From contig JAPXFQ010002103.1 in assembly GCA_028564705.1 (NCBI GenBank), positions 620,001 through 684,000 on the forward strand: a stretch of 64,000 nucleotides of DNA, in the 5' to 3' direction. The notes under the pieces are model-generated. The model was not told where the DNA came from. It worked only from the letters and a program-made list of their open reading frames with translations, and did not search any database. How positions within the stretch are numbered: position 1 is the first letter of the stretch; each line of letters begins with the position of its first letter. Made by a program: the position numbers and the translations under genes. This document shows, piece after piece, positions 12,700 to 24,136 of this stretch. Source of the DNA: Apricaphanius iberus (taxonomy: Eukaryota; Chordata; Actinopteri; Cyprinodontiformes; Aphaniidae).

Positions 12700-13593
12700 C
12701 TGTTGAAGTATTACTTGTTTTAAAAGATGGCTTTTAAGAAAATTTTTCCATATTCAACCTTTAATAAAAACCATTCATCAAAGAATGGAAATCCTTTTCT
12801 TCTACAAGCCATTTGAAAAAGTGCCTTATTGTGACCCCATAAAAGGCAAAAATTTGCATAAAACTGCCCCTCACCAGTTAACCCTGCCCCTCGTCCGTCA
12901 AACCCCGCCCACAAATTCAAATTCCATGCCGTTCTCATGTGTGGCAAACCCAAAGTGTTGTGATGATTTCGGTGGGCGTGGTCTGGAAACGCTAATTTGC
13001 ATGAACGTGAAGGACCCTCTAACCAGCTCTGAAATTGTCAGGAACTGAGCTGTTGAGATCGCTTTATGACAGACATGACTTAAGATTCTGTGCTTAGAGC
13101 TTCATTAAAGAGGCTATATGGAGTTTCCTGAAATTTCAACTCGCGACTGACACCTGTGGCCAAAAACGATCTTCAATCTTTTCCGGGCACATGTCAGGGG
13201 TTTACCTTTTGAAGTTTTATGTGGAGTTCCTGTTGGTGTCAGAGTTGTCCTGGGTCTCTTCTGGGTATTTGTCCAATCCATTGCACCGCTTGCGTGTGTA
13301 GGCTAATCGCTGACTAGCGGTGGTGAACTGAAACGTTTAATATGAACACGCATACGTCACAAAAAAAGCGCGCAAAAAAATCCGACCCTACAGAAAAAAG
13401 GAAAAATTGGATTCAGGATTATAGGTGCACCCAGGGTGAGTTGATGCTCATCATAAGATGTTTGATTCATAAATGGTCAAAGCAAAAGGCTAGGATACGT
13501 TTATTTTGGGGGAAAAGTTCCATATAGCCTCTTTAACAGGTTTTGTACTGTTATTACTTCTTCTAAAAAAGAGGCTTAATACGTCCCCTTTAA
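12700..13593 (-). mobile_element. TTAA-type interspersed repeat, copy B (antisense), with nested MITE
   Basis: Read on the minus strand from 13593, it gives TTAAAGGGGACGTATTAAGC, then (after the nested element 13105-13536) GACAATTTCAGAGCTGG, CACGTTCATGCAAATTAGCG, CCACGCCCACC and GGCACTTTTTCAAATGGC. This is the same order as the copies at 3118-4877 and 54640-55815. TTAA marks the end at 13590-13593. The distal end near 12700 is unclear. Confidence 0.6.
13105..13536. mobile_element. TTAA-flanked MITE (AGAGGCTATATGGA family), nested
   Basis: The left end, TTAAAGAGGCTATATGGAGT, is mirrored by the right end, whose reverse complement is TTAAAGAGGCTATATGGAAC. TTAA is at 13105-13108 and 13533-13536. 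It is 432 bp with the targets. The element splits the antisense repeat 12700-13593, so it is the younger insertion. It has no transposase. A 61-codon open frame inside has no known domain. Confidence 0.8.
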
Positions 13594-15434
13594 AGCATAA
13601 CAGTACCTCATAAATTAAATAACTCTTCACCAGATATTGTGGTGTTTAATTATTGCAAGGTCCATTGCCACTATCTCGTTACACCCCTGCTGCTAATGTG
13701 TGTGTTTTTCCTCCAACTTCCTTTTCAAACAACTCACTGATGCTGAAAATAGCTAACTTTCCGTCTTCTTTGCTCAGTAACAGCATCCTCAACGAAGAGT
13801 GTTCACAGCATGACCTGGCTTAGGAATGGGGAGGTCAAAGACCTTGAAAAGGTCCGAACTTTGAGTTTCCAATGGCCATGCAAAGAACAGTCCTCTAGCC
13901 GGTTTCCCAGTGCATCCTTGTCATGAACACTAAGAAAAGCCACCTGTCACCCTAAGGTAACGAGCAGTCATCCTCTGTGATAATTACTGTTAAACCGAGC
14001 ACTGCTGGGGATTTACTCACTGTCATTACAACTCTTCTAGTGTTTAATTGACCACACACACACACACCCCAACTCACACACATTTGTTTGGTTTGCCCTC
14101 AAGCTTTGTCACAGTGGTGTTTCTTTTCCAATGCCACTCCGGTTTTTTGATACTTGTGTTGCTGCTGTTTATATAGCGGGGTTACTGTGTGACTTGGGAT
14201 GACTTTAAGTGAGCTTAGGCAGCAGTGGTGGGGGTGGAGGGGATTTTCTTGTTGATGACAGCAAAGCTTTAGCAGACGGCACGAATTACAGTCAGAGCTG
14301 GAGAGATATTACCAACAGGCATTTCCTGTGGGAGTTAGAGCCGTTAGGTAAGGTAGCACCAAGGTAGGAGATGTTTGTTTTCCTCCTCAGGCAGGTAGAA
14401 ATTCAAATTTGCAACCATTCTCTCTTCATCTGTGTATCCACCTGCCCTGGCTGCCAGTTTAGAGGAGTTGGCATAGACTGGGATTGACGAAAAAAGAATT
14501 TGGGAAGTTCAGCCATGTGATGCGCAGAAATAACGGAAAGTACTTAATGGTGGTTCATTGAAACTTGGAGCGGATGCGGCTCACACGGACACCTGAACAC
14601 TCAGGAGGCAGAGATGCAGTGATGCGAGTCGGTTCTGTTAACCAGTGCTGCTGATGGATGTTTGAAACTGATGCGTCAGCAGAAAGGGGGAAGCAAGTTG
14701 TGTGTGTGTGTGTGTGTGTGTGAGGGAGGAACCAATAAGATCCTTGTTGTTGCCTGAGGTGGGTCAGCTGGTTTTCAGTTTGGCCAGTGGATGACAGTAA
14801 AAGGGACTGCAGATCACATCCGGCGTCATTTAACCCTGTCTTTCAGTTGAGCGTCGAGTGTTTTGCGGCTCAGAGGTTTTGACCCCAGGATGTGACGTCA
14901 GAGACCTGACACGGTTTCATCCCTTAATAAACATCTCACCTCTTCTAGATCTCCTTGTACTTTATCAACCTCATAAGGGGTTCAATCATAACCGCTGTTT
15001 TGTGCGCAGCGATGTACTTGAGTCGCTCCCTGGTGTCTGATTACCCCCCCTGATCTGTATGCTGTGTGGGGCCCTGTCCCTCACTGCTCAATTATTCAGA
15101 AGGAACAGGAGTGTGGTCTTTGTTGCGCGGGTGTGTGATCTGCAGGTGGGCTGCAGATCTCAGCAGGAGAGGTCACCGCGAACTGACAAGGTGCAGAGGG
15201 AAGAGTTTTCTTATCAGCCGATCAGGAGAGTGATATTACAGTTAGTAGGTTTGTTTTTTAGCACATTATTAACCTGATCCCCCCCCCACAGCCCTGCTGA
15301 TGGGACACTGTGTCCTATTTGAGCTACGAGCTTGGAGAGACCCTGGGGCTGAAGAGGTTAATCCATTTGTTGCTAATACTAGTGAGTCTGATCACTAAGT
15401 AGGCACAAAGCTGCTCATTCTCCCAGGCATCACA
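13594..15434. other. Intron 1 segment with short microsatellites only
   Basis: It contains a short (CA)n tract at about 14052-14068 and a (TG)n tract at 14699-14722. The rest appears unique and non-coding. Confidence 0.45.
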
Positions 15435-15710
15435 GTAGAAGGGGGGGGGGCGATAGACATCGATCGCCCATCGATATCGATGAGTGCGATAGAAAAACAG
15501 AAGGGTAGATAAAAAGTTCCGTCAATAAAAGGTTTCCCTCCCGTACTTACTCCAAATCGATCAAAAACAAGACCCAGGCTAGCTACCATAAAAAAAAAAC
15601 ACAAAAGAGAGCAACTGACTTGATTAACTTAAGATGTCGCAGCAAGGAGCGGCGAAGGAAATAGTTCCAGAAAAAGGTTTCAGAAGTTCACCAGCAGGTA
15701 CATGTTGTTT
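15435..15710 (+). mobile_element. Possible hAT transposon 5' end
   Basis: A poly-G run and GATCGCCCATCGATATCGATG are followed by an A/C-rich leader. Then at 15633 comes ATGTCGCAGCAAGG, which starts a short frame (MSQQGAAKEIVPEKGFRSSP) ending at a GCAG/GTACAT junction that could be a splice donor. The layout resembles the first exon of BED-finger hAT transposases in fish, but no BED finger follows. It is at best a truncated 5' end. Confidence 0.35.
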
Positions 15711-16439
15711 AGGGTGACTGTATTTGATTTCTAGAAAAGAGGACACCTGGCCCAGTCCTTAAACACTTTCCTAACTCAGCCCAGACTTTTTTCATTTTAA
15801 CATATATAACGCCTCCATTATCCATTTGGTTAGAATGACCAGTTAACTAACAGACTTCAGATTGGCTTTCACAAGTGTAAAGATCATAACAGAAATAATG
15901 ACTCTTCTTCTTAAGTCATAATGGAGAAGAATTAAAAGAACAAAGTTTGAAATAATCTTCTGAGAACACAAGTATTTTCTTTTCAATGTAATAACAAGCA
16001 GCAGTCTAAAAAAGACAGTAAAAAGGTTCCATCTCTAGTTTTTAGTTTTCATCTTCTCCCTCTTCAGTCATTTTAAAGATGAACTCTCATTTTGCACTGC
16101 ATTATTACAGTCTTTGTGTCAATTTGGACGTTTTTGGATCTTGTCCATGTTTGTCACACACAAACACATCTGCCAGCTCTGTTCAGCTGTAAAGCTACAC
16201 TTGTGCTTTGATATCTTTTAAACCGCCTGTAGATCAGGGAGGACTTCAGAGAAAGGTGTCGTATTGCATACATCACACCAGTCAGTTTAAGAATGCTTAT
16301 AGGTTCCCTTTAAAAACTATGAAAAACTGGACATTTTCAGCAATCTATGAAACACTCCCAGATGCACCAGATAGCACGTATAAAGTGAACATGTCCGGGG
16401 AAAGGGGGACTGTTGGGACCCTGCAGAGGAAACTCATGA
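15711..16439. other. Intron 1 segment, degraded repeats only
   Basis: It opens with AGGGTGACTGTATTTGATTT...AGAGGACACCTGGCCC, a block that looks like the end of a common fish MITE, without an identifiable partner end. I see nothing else in the remainder. Confidence 0.35.
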
Positions 16440-16960
16440 TCTCGTTCTTTCAGTCACCACCCAAAGTTTGTGACCATAGATGAGGGTAGGAACTTAGATC
16501 GACTGGTAAATCGAGAGCTTCGCCTTTCGGCCCACTCTCTCTTCACCACGACACACCGGTACAGCGCCCGCATAACTGCAGACGCCTTACCAATCCATCT
16601 ATCGATATATCCCACTCCATTTTTCCCTCATTGGGAAGAAGACCCCCAGATACTTGAACTCTTCCACTTGAGGAAGACCCCATCCCCGAACTGAAGAAGG
16701 CAGCCTACCCGTTTCTGGCTTAAGACCGTGGTGCTGATTTGGAGGTGCTGTTCCTCATCCCAGCCGCTTCACACTCGGCTGCAAACCACTCCAGCGAAAG
16801 CTGTAGATCACGTTCCGATGAAGCCAACAAGACCACATCATCCGCAAAATGCAGAGACTGGATCATGAGGTCACCAAAACAGATCAAGAGAAATCCTGAA
16901 AGTAGCAGTGCAACCAAACATCCCACTGTGCAGCCCGCATATTTTGGGAAGGAATAGGTT
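16440..16960 (-). mobile_element. LINE fragment, antisense (reverse transcriptase palm and thumb)
   Basis: On the minus strand a frame reads SLHFADDVVLLASSERDLQL, the FADD catalytic box and its downstream helix, then EAAGM. Further along (towards 16450) the pieces VEEFKYLGV and KAKLSIYQSI are recognisable across frameshifts. It is a decayed piece of an abundant fish non-LTR element, probably RTE-like. Neither end of the element is present. Confidence 0.75.
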
Positions 16961-18585
16961 TTGGTTTTTATTTCACTTAAAAAAAAACAAGCAAAAAAAA
17001 ACATTGTGCACTTGTATTCAGTCCCCTTCTACTTTGAATGCCCTAAATAAAGTTCTGTTTAACCAATTGCCTTCAGACATCTTATTAATACATGGAATCC
17101 GCCTATGTAATCTCTAACAGCAAGGTAGATTCCATCATTTTTTTCAGGAATCGCTTGTATTTAGCATGATCCATCTTCCTATGAAAACTGATCAGCTTCC
17201 ATGTTCAGGCTGAAGAACAATATTCTCAAGACATGATATTCTTGGTGCAGCGCACAGATTTTCATCCCCACGCCGCATTTAGCATTTTTTCACTTGATTT
17301 GAATGCCCTGGAGACGAACAGTGACCAGCGTGATGCAATAAGTTTCATCTCGTCTGCGTTGAGCTAGAAGCCACAGAAGTTGCTGTTGAGCAAAGGGAAC
17401 ACCAAAGCCTACGCTAGCAGTTCAACCTTTGGTTCAGCTTGGATTTCGCTGCAGAAGACCTTGTAAAGGAGAAATGTGAGGAAAAGACGGGAGGAGAAAG
17501 TAAAGCAGCAGCCGTGATGGTGATGCATTGTGGGAACGTCACTGTGCCATCCAGGGCATGCTGCCCTTAATTGATGCTCTACTTCCCCGGTGCTGTCACT
17601 GTTCTCCCTTCACCGTTTCTAGGACTCTGCTATCCACATCCCTCCCAAGTCATTTAGTCTCTCTTTATCTGCTCTTTATGTCTACAACTCTGTCCTACAT
17701 CTCCACCCACTCCACTCCAGCACCACAATATCTGCTTGGTCTCACTCAGCAGTGTCAGGTTGCAGTGCCAGCGTGCATGATGGACTTTTCAAAGTTTCTT
17801 TAAAGCGGGCTATTAATAGGATCTTAAAAATAGAACAAAAGATGATTGTTAACTTTGTAACAAAGCCAAAATCAAAAGTGGACTGCCAGCCTACGCCCTG
17901 CACAGCATAGAACGACATACATGCAGTTTTTATGCTTATCTGCGTGCATTTACAAGCATTTCCCTCTATAGTTTCTTGATATATGTAACGTTGGCAGAGT
18001 TATCTACCAGTTTTGTTCTCGATTGTTTTTAAAAAATGAGAAAAAAAGGAAACATCAGACTTTAAAGTGGAGTGGGAGAGTGATTCATTTGCATCCAGCT
18101 ATATCCCAAATGACTGCGGTAGCTGTGGTTATTAAACACTGGCTCAGTGCCACACTAAAAGGATGAAAACACAATATGTGTGTGCATCGTTTGTTTGGTG
18201 TGCAGCTTCAAAAGGGTTCCTCTTCAAATCTGCTCCTATCCTGACGTAGACACCGCCATTGTTTCTAAAATGAGGCTGTAAATGCTTTTTAAGGAGATCA
18301 GCTTCACTACAAGTTAAACCTTTGGAGCTGCAGGGTATAAAGTTCTGCGAATTCAATTCTTACGTTATTTTATTGGGGGCTGACGAACACAGAGGCACGC
18401 AAAACAACAGTGGGCAGTTGCTCAGGGAGGCATTAGAAAGGGGACTCACAAAAACACCAGGAAAGAAATTTATCTTTCAAGTTTCATATCGGTTTTAAGG
18501 ATGTTTTGTCTGTCTTTTGGAGGACTGCTATTATTCTGTCCCAGATTCCTGATGATATCTTTCATTTCGTAAAAAAAAGGCAATA
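16961..18585. other. Intron 1 segment without identified features
   Basis: About 1.6 kb with no protein domain, RNA gene or clear repeat end. A 91-codon frame at 17528-17803 is low-complexity Ser/Thr/Leu and not credible as a gene. Confidence 0.4.
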
Positions 18586-18589
18586 AATT

Positions 18590-18800
18590 GTCCCCAACAG
18601 GGCTTTGTCATAAGCCCTGAATGGGACAAAGGTGCTCTGGTCAGATGAGATGCATGTGTAACACTATATGTGGCAAAAAAAACAACAACGCTGATCATTA
18701 CCCTGAACACACCATCTCTGAAACAGGGTGGAAAAAGTTTAGATCGACGTTTAAAATTGTTTGCAGATACAAGTCTGACTGAGTTGGAGCTGTTTTGTAA
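18590..18800 (+). mobile_element. Degraded Tc1/mariner-like remnant
   Basis: GTGCTCTGGTCAGATGAGAT followed by CTGATCATTACCCTGAACAC and ACACCATCTCTGAAACAGGG corresponds to the WSDE-catalytic-block region of a vertebrate Tc1/mariner-type transposase gene. Frames are broken and no ends are visible. Confidence 0.5.
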
Positions 18801-18807
18801 ATTTCAG

Positions 18808-18824
18808 CCCCCCCCCCCCCCCCC
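18808..18824. repeat. Poly-C run
   Basis: A 17-base C homopolymer. Similar runs occur at 35649-35665 and about 52377-52389. Confidence 0.95.
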
Positions 18825-19073
18825 TTTCTGCAGGGCTAGAGCAGATTAGCACCACCCAATGGCTGTGTGTGACCCAACACTATGCAGGAAAATGTGAGAC
18901 TTCCAGGAAGTCTTGTTTTAAAATTTGTCAAAAATTTTTATACATGTATTCTTCTTTCGTTCTGTGTTTTCTTTATTCTGTCATTTGGTTATGGTAACTA
19001 ACTTCTCTTGTTGTACTTGTGGATTAATTATATATTACTTTTCGTTTTATTTACTTCCCTACATTGTCTTCTA

Positions 19074-19470
19074 GTAGGAATGTGTATTGGCAAGAATCTG
19101 GCGATATGATATATATCATGATACAAGGGGGACAATACGATATATTGTGATATATCATGATACCATGAGTAAGACTATATTTTTATTTTTACAAATGAAT
19201 TTCACTGTAGAAAATCTGTCACAAAATTCTAAACACTCCAACCTGTTTTTATTACTAGATCTAGTTGATCCACTGGAACAAAGAAGGATTAAAACCGTCT
19301 ATAACTATCAGTCATACTATGAATTTCATGACAAAAATTAATGTAATTTTTAATGTCTTACTTAAAATTCTTAAAAAATAAAAATGTATTATTTGCTTTT
19401 GAATATCGATACAATATCAAGACATAAAATATCACGATATAATGGCACATCGATATTTTCTTACATTCCT
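19074..19470 (+). mobile_element. ATATC-rich MITE (copy 2 of 4, most complete)
   Basis: It starts AGGAATGTGTATTGGCAAG and ends ATCGATATTTTCTTACATTCCT. The ends are imperfect inverted repeats (AGGAATGT). Inside are palindromic runs of the ATATATCATGATAC and GATATATTGTGATATATC type, then an A-rich body. Related copies are at 6971-7150, 25632-26005 (antisense) and 41350-41660. It has no coding capacity. Confidence 0.7.
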
Positions 19471-22145
19471 ATCTTCTAGTAATTTCTTTAGTTTCTCTCT
19501 TTTTCCTTTTTGTTCTGGCAATATACATCCTTGCCCAGGGACAACAGTTGTAAATTAGCTTAAGGCTATCACTGACATATTTACAGTGATGTCCATTATT
19601 GGTATCATCCATATCAAATAAATAAATAAATAAAAAATAAACATCATTTAAATTGAGGTACAACATATGTATGATTCAGGACTTAAGACAAAGCGGACCA
19701 GAAAATAATTTTTATTGCTCTATTGACTTTCATTCATTTTTTTTTTCGGCCATGGGACACATGGGCCGACAGGAAGGGGAGGAGCCTTAGGCTTCCTACA
19801 GGAAGGGGAGGAGACTTAGGCTCCCCATTTGCGGACAGATCTGGAAAAGCCGTGTGTATGCGAGGCCGCCTTTCTAAACCTGATTCAGTTCCACCAGAAG
19901 GAATGGGAGCCGATAAATACTGAGGAAACGTATTTAAACTTGGGTTTTTTAAGAACGTAATAAATACATTACAGACACATTTTTAATTTGTAGTTATTGT
20001 GATATTTAGAAAATAGAATCATTTTATCTATCATTTTGGTAATTCTCATCTAAAACCGGAGAAGTCTGATTTAACATCAGACCATGACGGGAAAAATATG
20101 TTTTTATTTGGTGTATGTAAACTTTTGTTTTCAAGTGTGTATGGTACTTTCTTTTGGTGTAACATTTCATAAGAGGTGAAATGATTTTAATTCTGCATTT
20201 AATGTGAAATTCTGTGTATGAAGAGAAGGCGTTTAGCTGGGGAGTGGCGTCATGCATCTTTTGGCCCAGACTGACACGTGGGTCCACTGTATTAATGATC
20301 ATAAACCTGAGTCCATTATCGGATCAAGGCTCTATTTTAAGCCTCTCCGTGATCACATCTAGCTTATAATGGCCCCGATGTGAGAGCCTGGTGTCTCTGC
20401 TGCTGATGCTGCAGCCGCCCTGTGTGACAGCTGTTCAGATTTATGAATGCATCTGTATGTTTAAATAGGAAAATGTTAGCAACTCTAATAAATAGCATAT
20501 TATGGAAGGGTTTTTTAAATAAATTCAACCCAGTGGCGGCATAGAACAGCAGAGCTCCAGGTTGTTTGTCCTGATCGGAGGATTCGGTTTCAGCGTTCTT
20601 GTGCAATCCTGAAGGCTCTCGACAACAACATCTGCTCTGTTGAGAACGGAATAAGGGACTACAACCTGCTGGGACGCAAATACTTGTTATGAGGAATTTA
20701 GCAGCTGGTGGGGGCCGGTGTTTTTAGTGATCAAGGACGACAAGGGGTGTTAGAGGTCAGCAGAGCAACGACTATATGAGCAGCGGAGCTAACTTGTCCT
20801 GCGGGCTATCAGCCTTTTTCACAACACCATTAGGAGGACTTTGTGCTGTAATTTGTGTCGACATGAATTAGTACAACTCTCTGTCCAACAGAGGAGGCAC
20901 ACTGAATTTCAGAAAGAGTTGTAATCGACAGGCTTATGCCTAGGAACAATGATTTATTTTGTGTTCATGAAAACTTAGTTTATGTCCAGGAACGCATCAG
21001 TTTAATGTTGATGTCTCAGTAATTGAGGTGTACACTGTGCCTGGAAAGTGTTTCCGCCTCACTGATTTCTTCACCATTTCACCTGCAAATTGTAGTATCA
21101 GACAAAATGGAAATACTAAATGAGGTTTAGAAATGGTGTTATTTACAAAGGGAAAAAAACAAAATTACTGTCAATGAATGTTGGTCCATTCTTCTTTGCA
21201 GGATTGTTGTAACTGATCTACATCGGAAGGAAGTCAAGCATCATTGACTCTTTTTCAAATTTTTCTAAAATCGAGAGGCAAAATTACTAAAAATAATTTT
21301 TTTTTTTTACCTGACATTTTTGATTGTAAGGACGTTTTAATTTACTCTGAATTAAGCACCTGTGCTGGCCATATTTGTATACTTGATTAACTGCAGTTGG
21401 AGGCGACAAAAAAACAGTCCATGGGCTACAAACCGACCCCTGGGCTACACCTTGGACACCTCTTGAACATATTGTCAGACTTTCTTTCTCAGGACCTGTG
21501 GCGTCTCTGCATTTGGGGTCAGTGGTGCCTTGCCCCACCAGGTGTCACTGTGGAGCTCAAAGTGCAACTCATCCCAAATCAACATTTTTTTGCGGATAAA
21601 CTGTAAAAATGAGTCTCTGATATTGTTGTCTACTTATCTGGTCATTATTTTTGGTATTTTAGTACATTTTTGTAAAAATATTTATTTTCTACCTCTTCAG
21701 GTTAAAACTACACTACAATACACCTCCATAGCGAGTTGTAGTTATGATAGTAAGGAAGTGTTGACTCCGCCCACCCCTGCCCGCACGCATACCTCGATCT
21801 GCCAGGCAACGCCTATTGCCTTGTTTTCAGACCAAAAATGTAGCAGGCAAAATACTTTGGAAGGGCGTGAGTAAGTCTTTAAATTAATGGAGTAGAACAA
21901 CATTATCTTTTATAGAATTATATTATATAAAGACAGATTCTGTTACCAAAAAGGTTATGTTCTAAACATATATATATATTAATACCCAAGTCTTTGCCAG
22001 AATACTGACGAGCTCAGTAGAATAATTACTCTTGAAGCAGCAAATATTGCGGCGAGCCAGTCAACATTTGTTTATATGATGAATATTCTTAAATCACAGT
22101 GAGCATGCCCAACGTGTGCCCATTAGTTAGCCGTGGGGCGAAAAT
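19471..22145. other. Intron 1 segment, mostly unassigned
   Basis: It has no gene or RNA gene. It includes a tandem pair of AGGAAGGGGAGGAG...CTTAGGCT blocks near 19770-19825, and a block at about 21030-21230 (TGCCTGGAAAGTGTTTCCGC) that resembles the flank of a Tc1-type element but is too degraded to call. Confidence 0.4.
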
Positions 22146-22421
22146 TAGGGATGCACCGAGACAGTTTTTTTTGTTTCCGATACTGAAACAGATATGTGAG
22201 GTTCATAATCTGCCGATATCAATCTGATACCAATCCGAACAGTAATGAAATACATAAACTGTGTGCCGTGAGGAAAAGGCCGATATCTTACCAATACTTG
22301 AATCTCAGTATTTACCGAGAAGGAGTACCAATGCCAATACTTCTACCACACACAAAAATGCAATAAATTGAAAGTTTTATTCTGCTTGTTACAATAAATG
22401 ATGGTAATATATATATATATA

Positions 22422-23976
22422 CACTACCGTTCAAAAGTTTGGGGTCACATTGAAATGTCCTTATTTTTGAAGGAAAAGCACTGTACTTTTCAATGAAGAT
22501 AACTTTAAACTAGTCTTAACTTTAAAGAAACACACGCTATACATTGCTAATGTGGTAAATGACTATTCTAGCTGCAAATGTCTGGTTTTTGGTGCAATAT
22601 CTACATAGGTGTATAGAGGCCCATTTCCAGCAACTATCACTCCAGTGTTCTAATGGTACAATGTGTTTGCTCATTGGCTCAGAAGGCTAATTGATGATTA
22701 GAAAACCCTTGTGCAATCATGTTCACACATCTGAAAACAGTTTAGCTCGGTACAGAAGCTACAAAACTGACCTTCCTTTGAGCAGATTGAGTTTCTGGAG
22801 CATCACATTTGTGGGGTCAATTAAACGCTCAAAATGGCCAGAAAAAGAGAAATTGCTAAGAAATTGAAGATTTCCTACAACGGTGTGTACTACTCCCTTC
22901 AGAGGACAGCACAAACAGGCTCTAACCAGAGTAGAAAAAGAAGTGGGAGGCCGCGTTGCACAACTGAGCAAGAAGATAAGTACATTAGAGTCTCTAGTTT
23001 GAGAAACAGACGCCTCACAGGTCCCCAACTGGCATCTTCATTAAATAGTACCCGCAAAACACCAGTGTCAACATCTACAGTGAAGAGGCGGCTGCGGGAT
23101 TCTGGGCTTCAGGGCAGAGTGGCAAAGAAAAAGCCATATCTGAGACTGGCCAATAAAAGAAAAAGATTAAGATGGGCAAAAGAACACAGACATTGGACAG
23201 AGGAAGACTGGAAAAAAGTGCTGTGGACGGATGAATCCAAGTTTGAGGTGTTTGGATCACAAAGAAGAACGTTTGTGAGACGCAGAACAACTGAAAAGAT
23301 GCTGGAAGAATGCCTGACGCCATCTGTTAAGCATGGTGGAGGTAATGTGATGGTCTGGGGTTGCTTTGGTGCTGGTAAGGTGGGAGATTTGTACAGGGTA
23401 AAAGGGATTCTGAATAAGGAAGGCTATCACTCCATTTTGCAACGCCATGCCATACCCAGTGGACAGCGCTTGATTGGAGCCAATTTCATCCTACAACAGG
23501 ACAATGACCCAAAACACACCTCGAAATTGTGCAAGAACTATTTAGAGAAGAAGCAGGCAGCTGGTATTCTATCGGTAATGGAGTGGCCAGCGCAGTCACC
23601 AGATTTGAACCCCGTTGAGCTGTTGTGGGAGCAGCTTGACCGTATGGTACGCAAGAAGTGCCCATCCAACCAATCCAAATTGTGGGAGCTGCTTCTAGAA
23701 GCGTGGGGTGCAATTTCTCCAGATTACCTCAACAAATTAACAGCTAGAATGCCAAAGGTCTGCAATGCTGTAATTGCTGCAAATGGAGGATTCTTTGATG
23801 AAAGCAAAGTTTGATGTAAAAACAATCTTATTTCAAATAAAAATCATTATTTCTAACCTTGTCAATGTCTTGACTCTATTTTTTATTCATTTCACAACGT
23901 ATGGTGGTGAATAAGTGTGACTTTTCATGGAAAACACAAAATTGTTTGGGTGACCCCAAACTTTTGAACGGTAGTG
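22422..23976 (+). mobile_element. Tc1/mariner DD38E transposon with perfect terminal repeats
   Basis: This 1555-bp element is flanked by TA at 22420-22421 and 23977-23978. The termini are perfect 27-bp inverted repeats: the left begins CACTACCGTTCAAAAG and the right ends CTTTTGAACGGTAGTG. A second, weaker inner match (GGAAAAGCAC against GTGACTTTTC) suggests an inner repeat as in IR/DR elements. It carries one transposase ORF (22834-23814) with a polyadenylation-like AATAAA at about 23837. The spacing of the catalytic residues places it in the DD38E group, known as Intruder-type, a sibling of DD34E Tc1. Intact ends and an open frame indicate a recent insertion. Confidence 0.92.
22834..23814 (+). 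CDS. DD38E Tc1/mariner transposase, N-terminal helix-turn-helix shortened
   Basis: This is a 326-residue uninterrupted ORF starting ATGGCC. Residues 6-22 (EIAKKLKISYNGVYYSL) are the recognition end of the first helix-turn-helix, followed by the GRPRCTT AT-hook-like motif (38-44). A second helix-turn-helix lies at about 55-92 (LTGPQLASSL ... STVKRRLRDSG). Catalytic residues: D133 (WTDESKF), D223 (LQQDNDPKH) and E262 (SPDLNPVELLW), with 38 residues between D223 and E262. VMVWGCFGAG at 172-181 is typical. It would cut and paste DNA between TA sites in the nucleus. Family members are usually about 340 residues or more. Here only four residues separate the start from the late part of helix 1, so roughly 20 residues appear to be deleted in frame. 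Catalysis may be preserved while end-binding is doubtful. Confidence 0.9.
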   Translation: MARKREIAKKLKISYNGVYYSLQRTAQTGSNQSRKRSGRPRCTTEQEDKYIRVSSLRNRRLTGPQLASSLNSTRKTPVSTSTVKRRLRDSGLQGRVAKKKPYLRLANKRKRLRWAKEHRHWTEEDWKKVLWTDESKFEVFGSQRRTFVRRRTTEKMLEECLTPSVKHGGGNVMVWGCFGAGKVGDLYRVKGILNKEGYHSILQRHAIPSGQRLIGANFILQQDNDPKHTSKLCKNYLEKKQAAGILSVMEWPAQSPDLNPVELLWEQLDRMVRKKCPSNQSKLWELLLEAWGAISPDYLNKLTARMPKVCNAVIAANGGFFDESKV

Positions 23977-24136
23977 TATATATGTAAAAAAGAAAGCAAA
24001 ATTAACATTTTATGTGAAATTAAAGCACTTTCCACATTTTAAGTATCATTTCATGGTATCAGTTAACATTAACCCATACAGTAATGTACAATCTACAGTA
24101 TTGGCATGATACCATTACCAGTATCGGTGCATCGCC

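Larger units (their letters stand above)
22146..24136 (+). mobile_element. hAT-like MITE copy 2, split by a Tc1/mariner insertion
   Basis: The left end is TTAGGGATGCACCGAG and the right end is CAGTATCGGTGCATCGCC. The terminal repeats (GGGATGCACCGA against TCGGTGCATC) are mirrored. Internal blocks match the intact copy at 5168-5516. Removing 22422-23976 restores a continuous MITE of about 430 bp across an (AT)n tract, which supplied the TA target. Confidence 0.75.
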
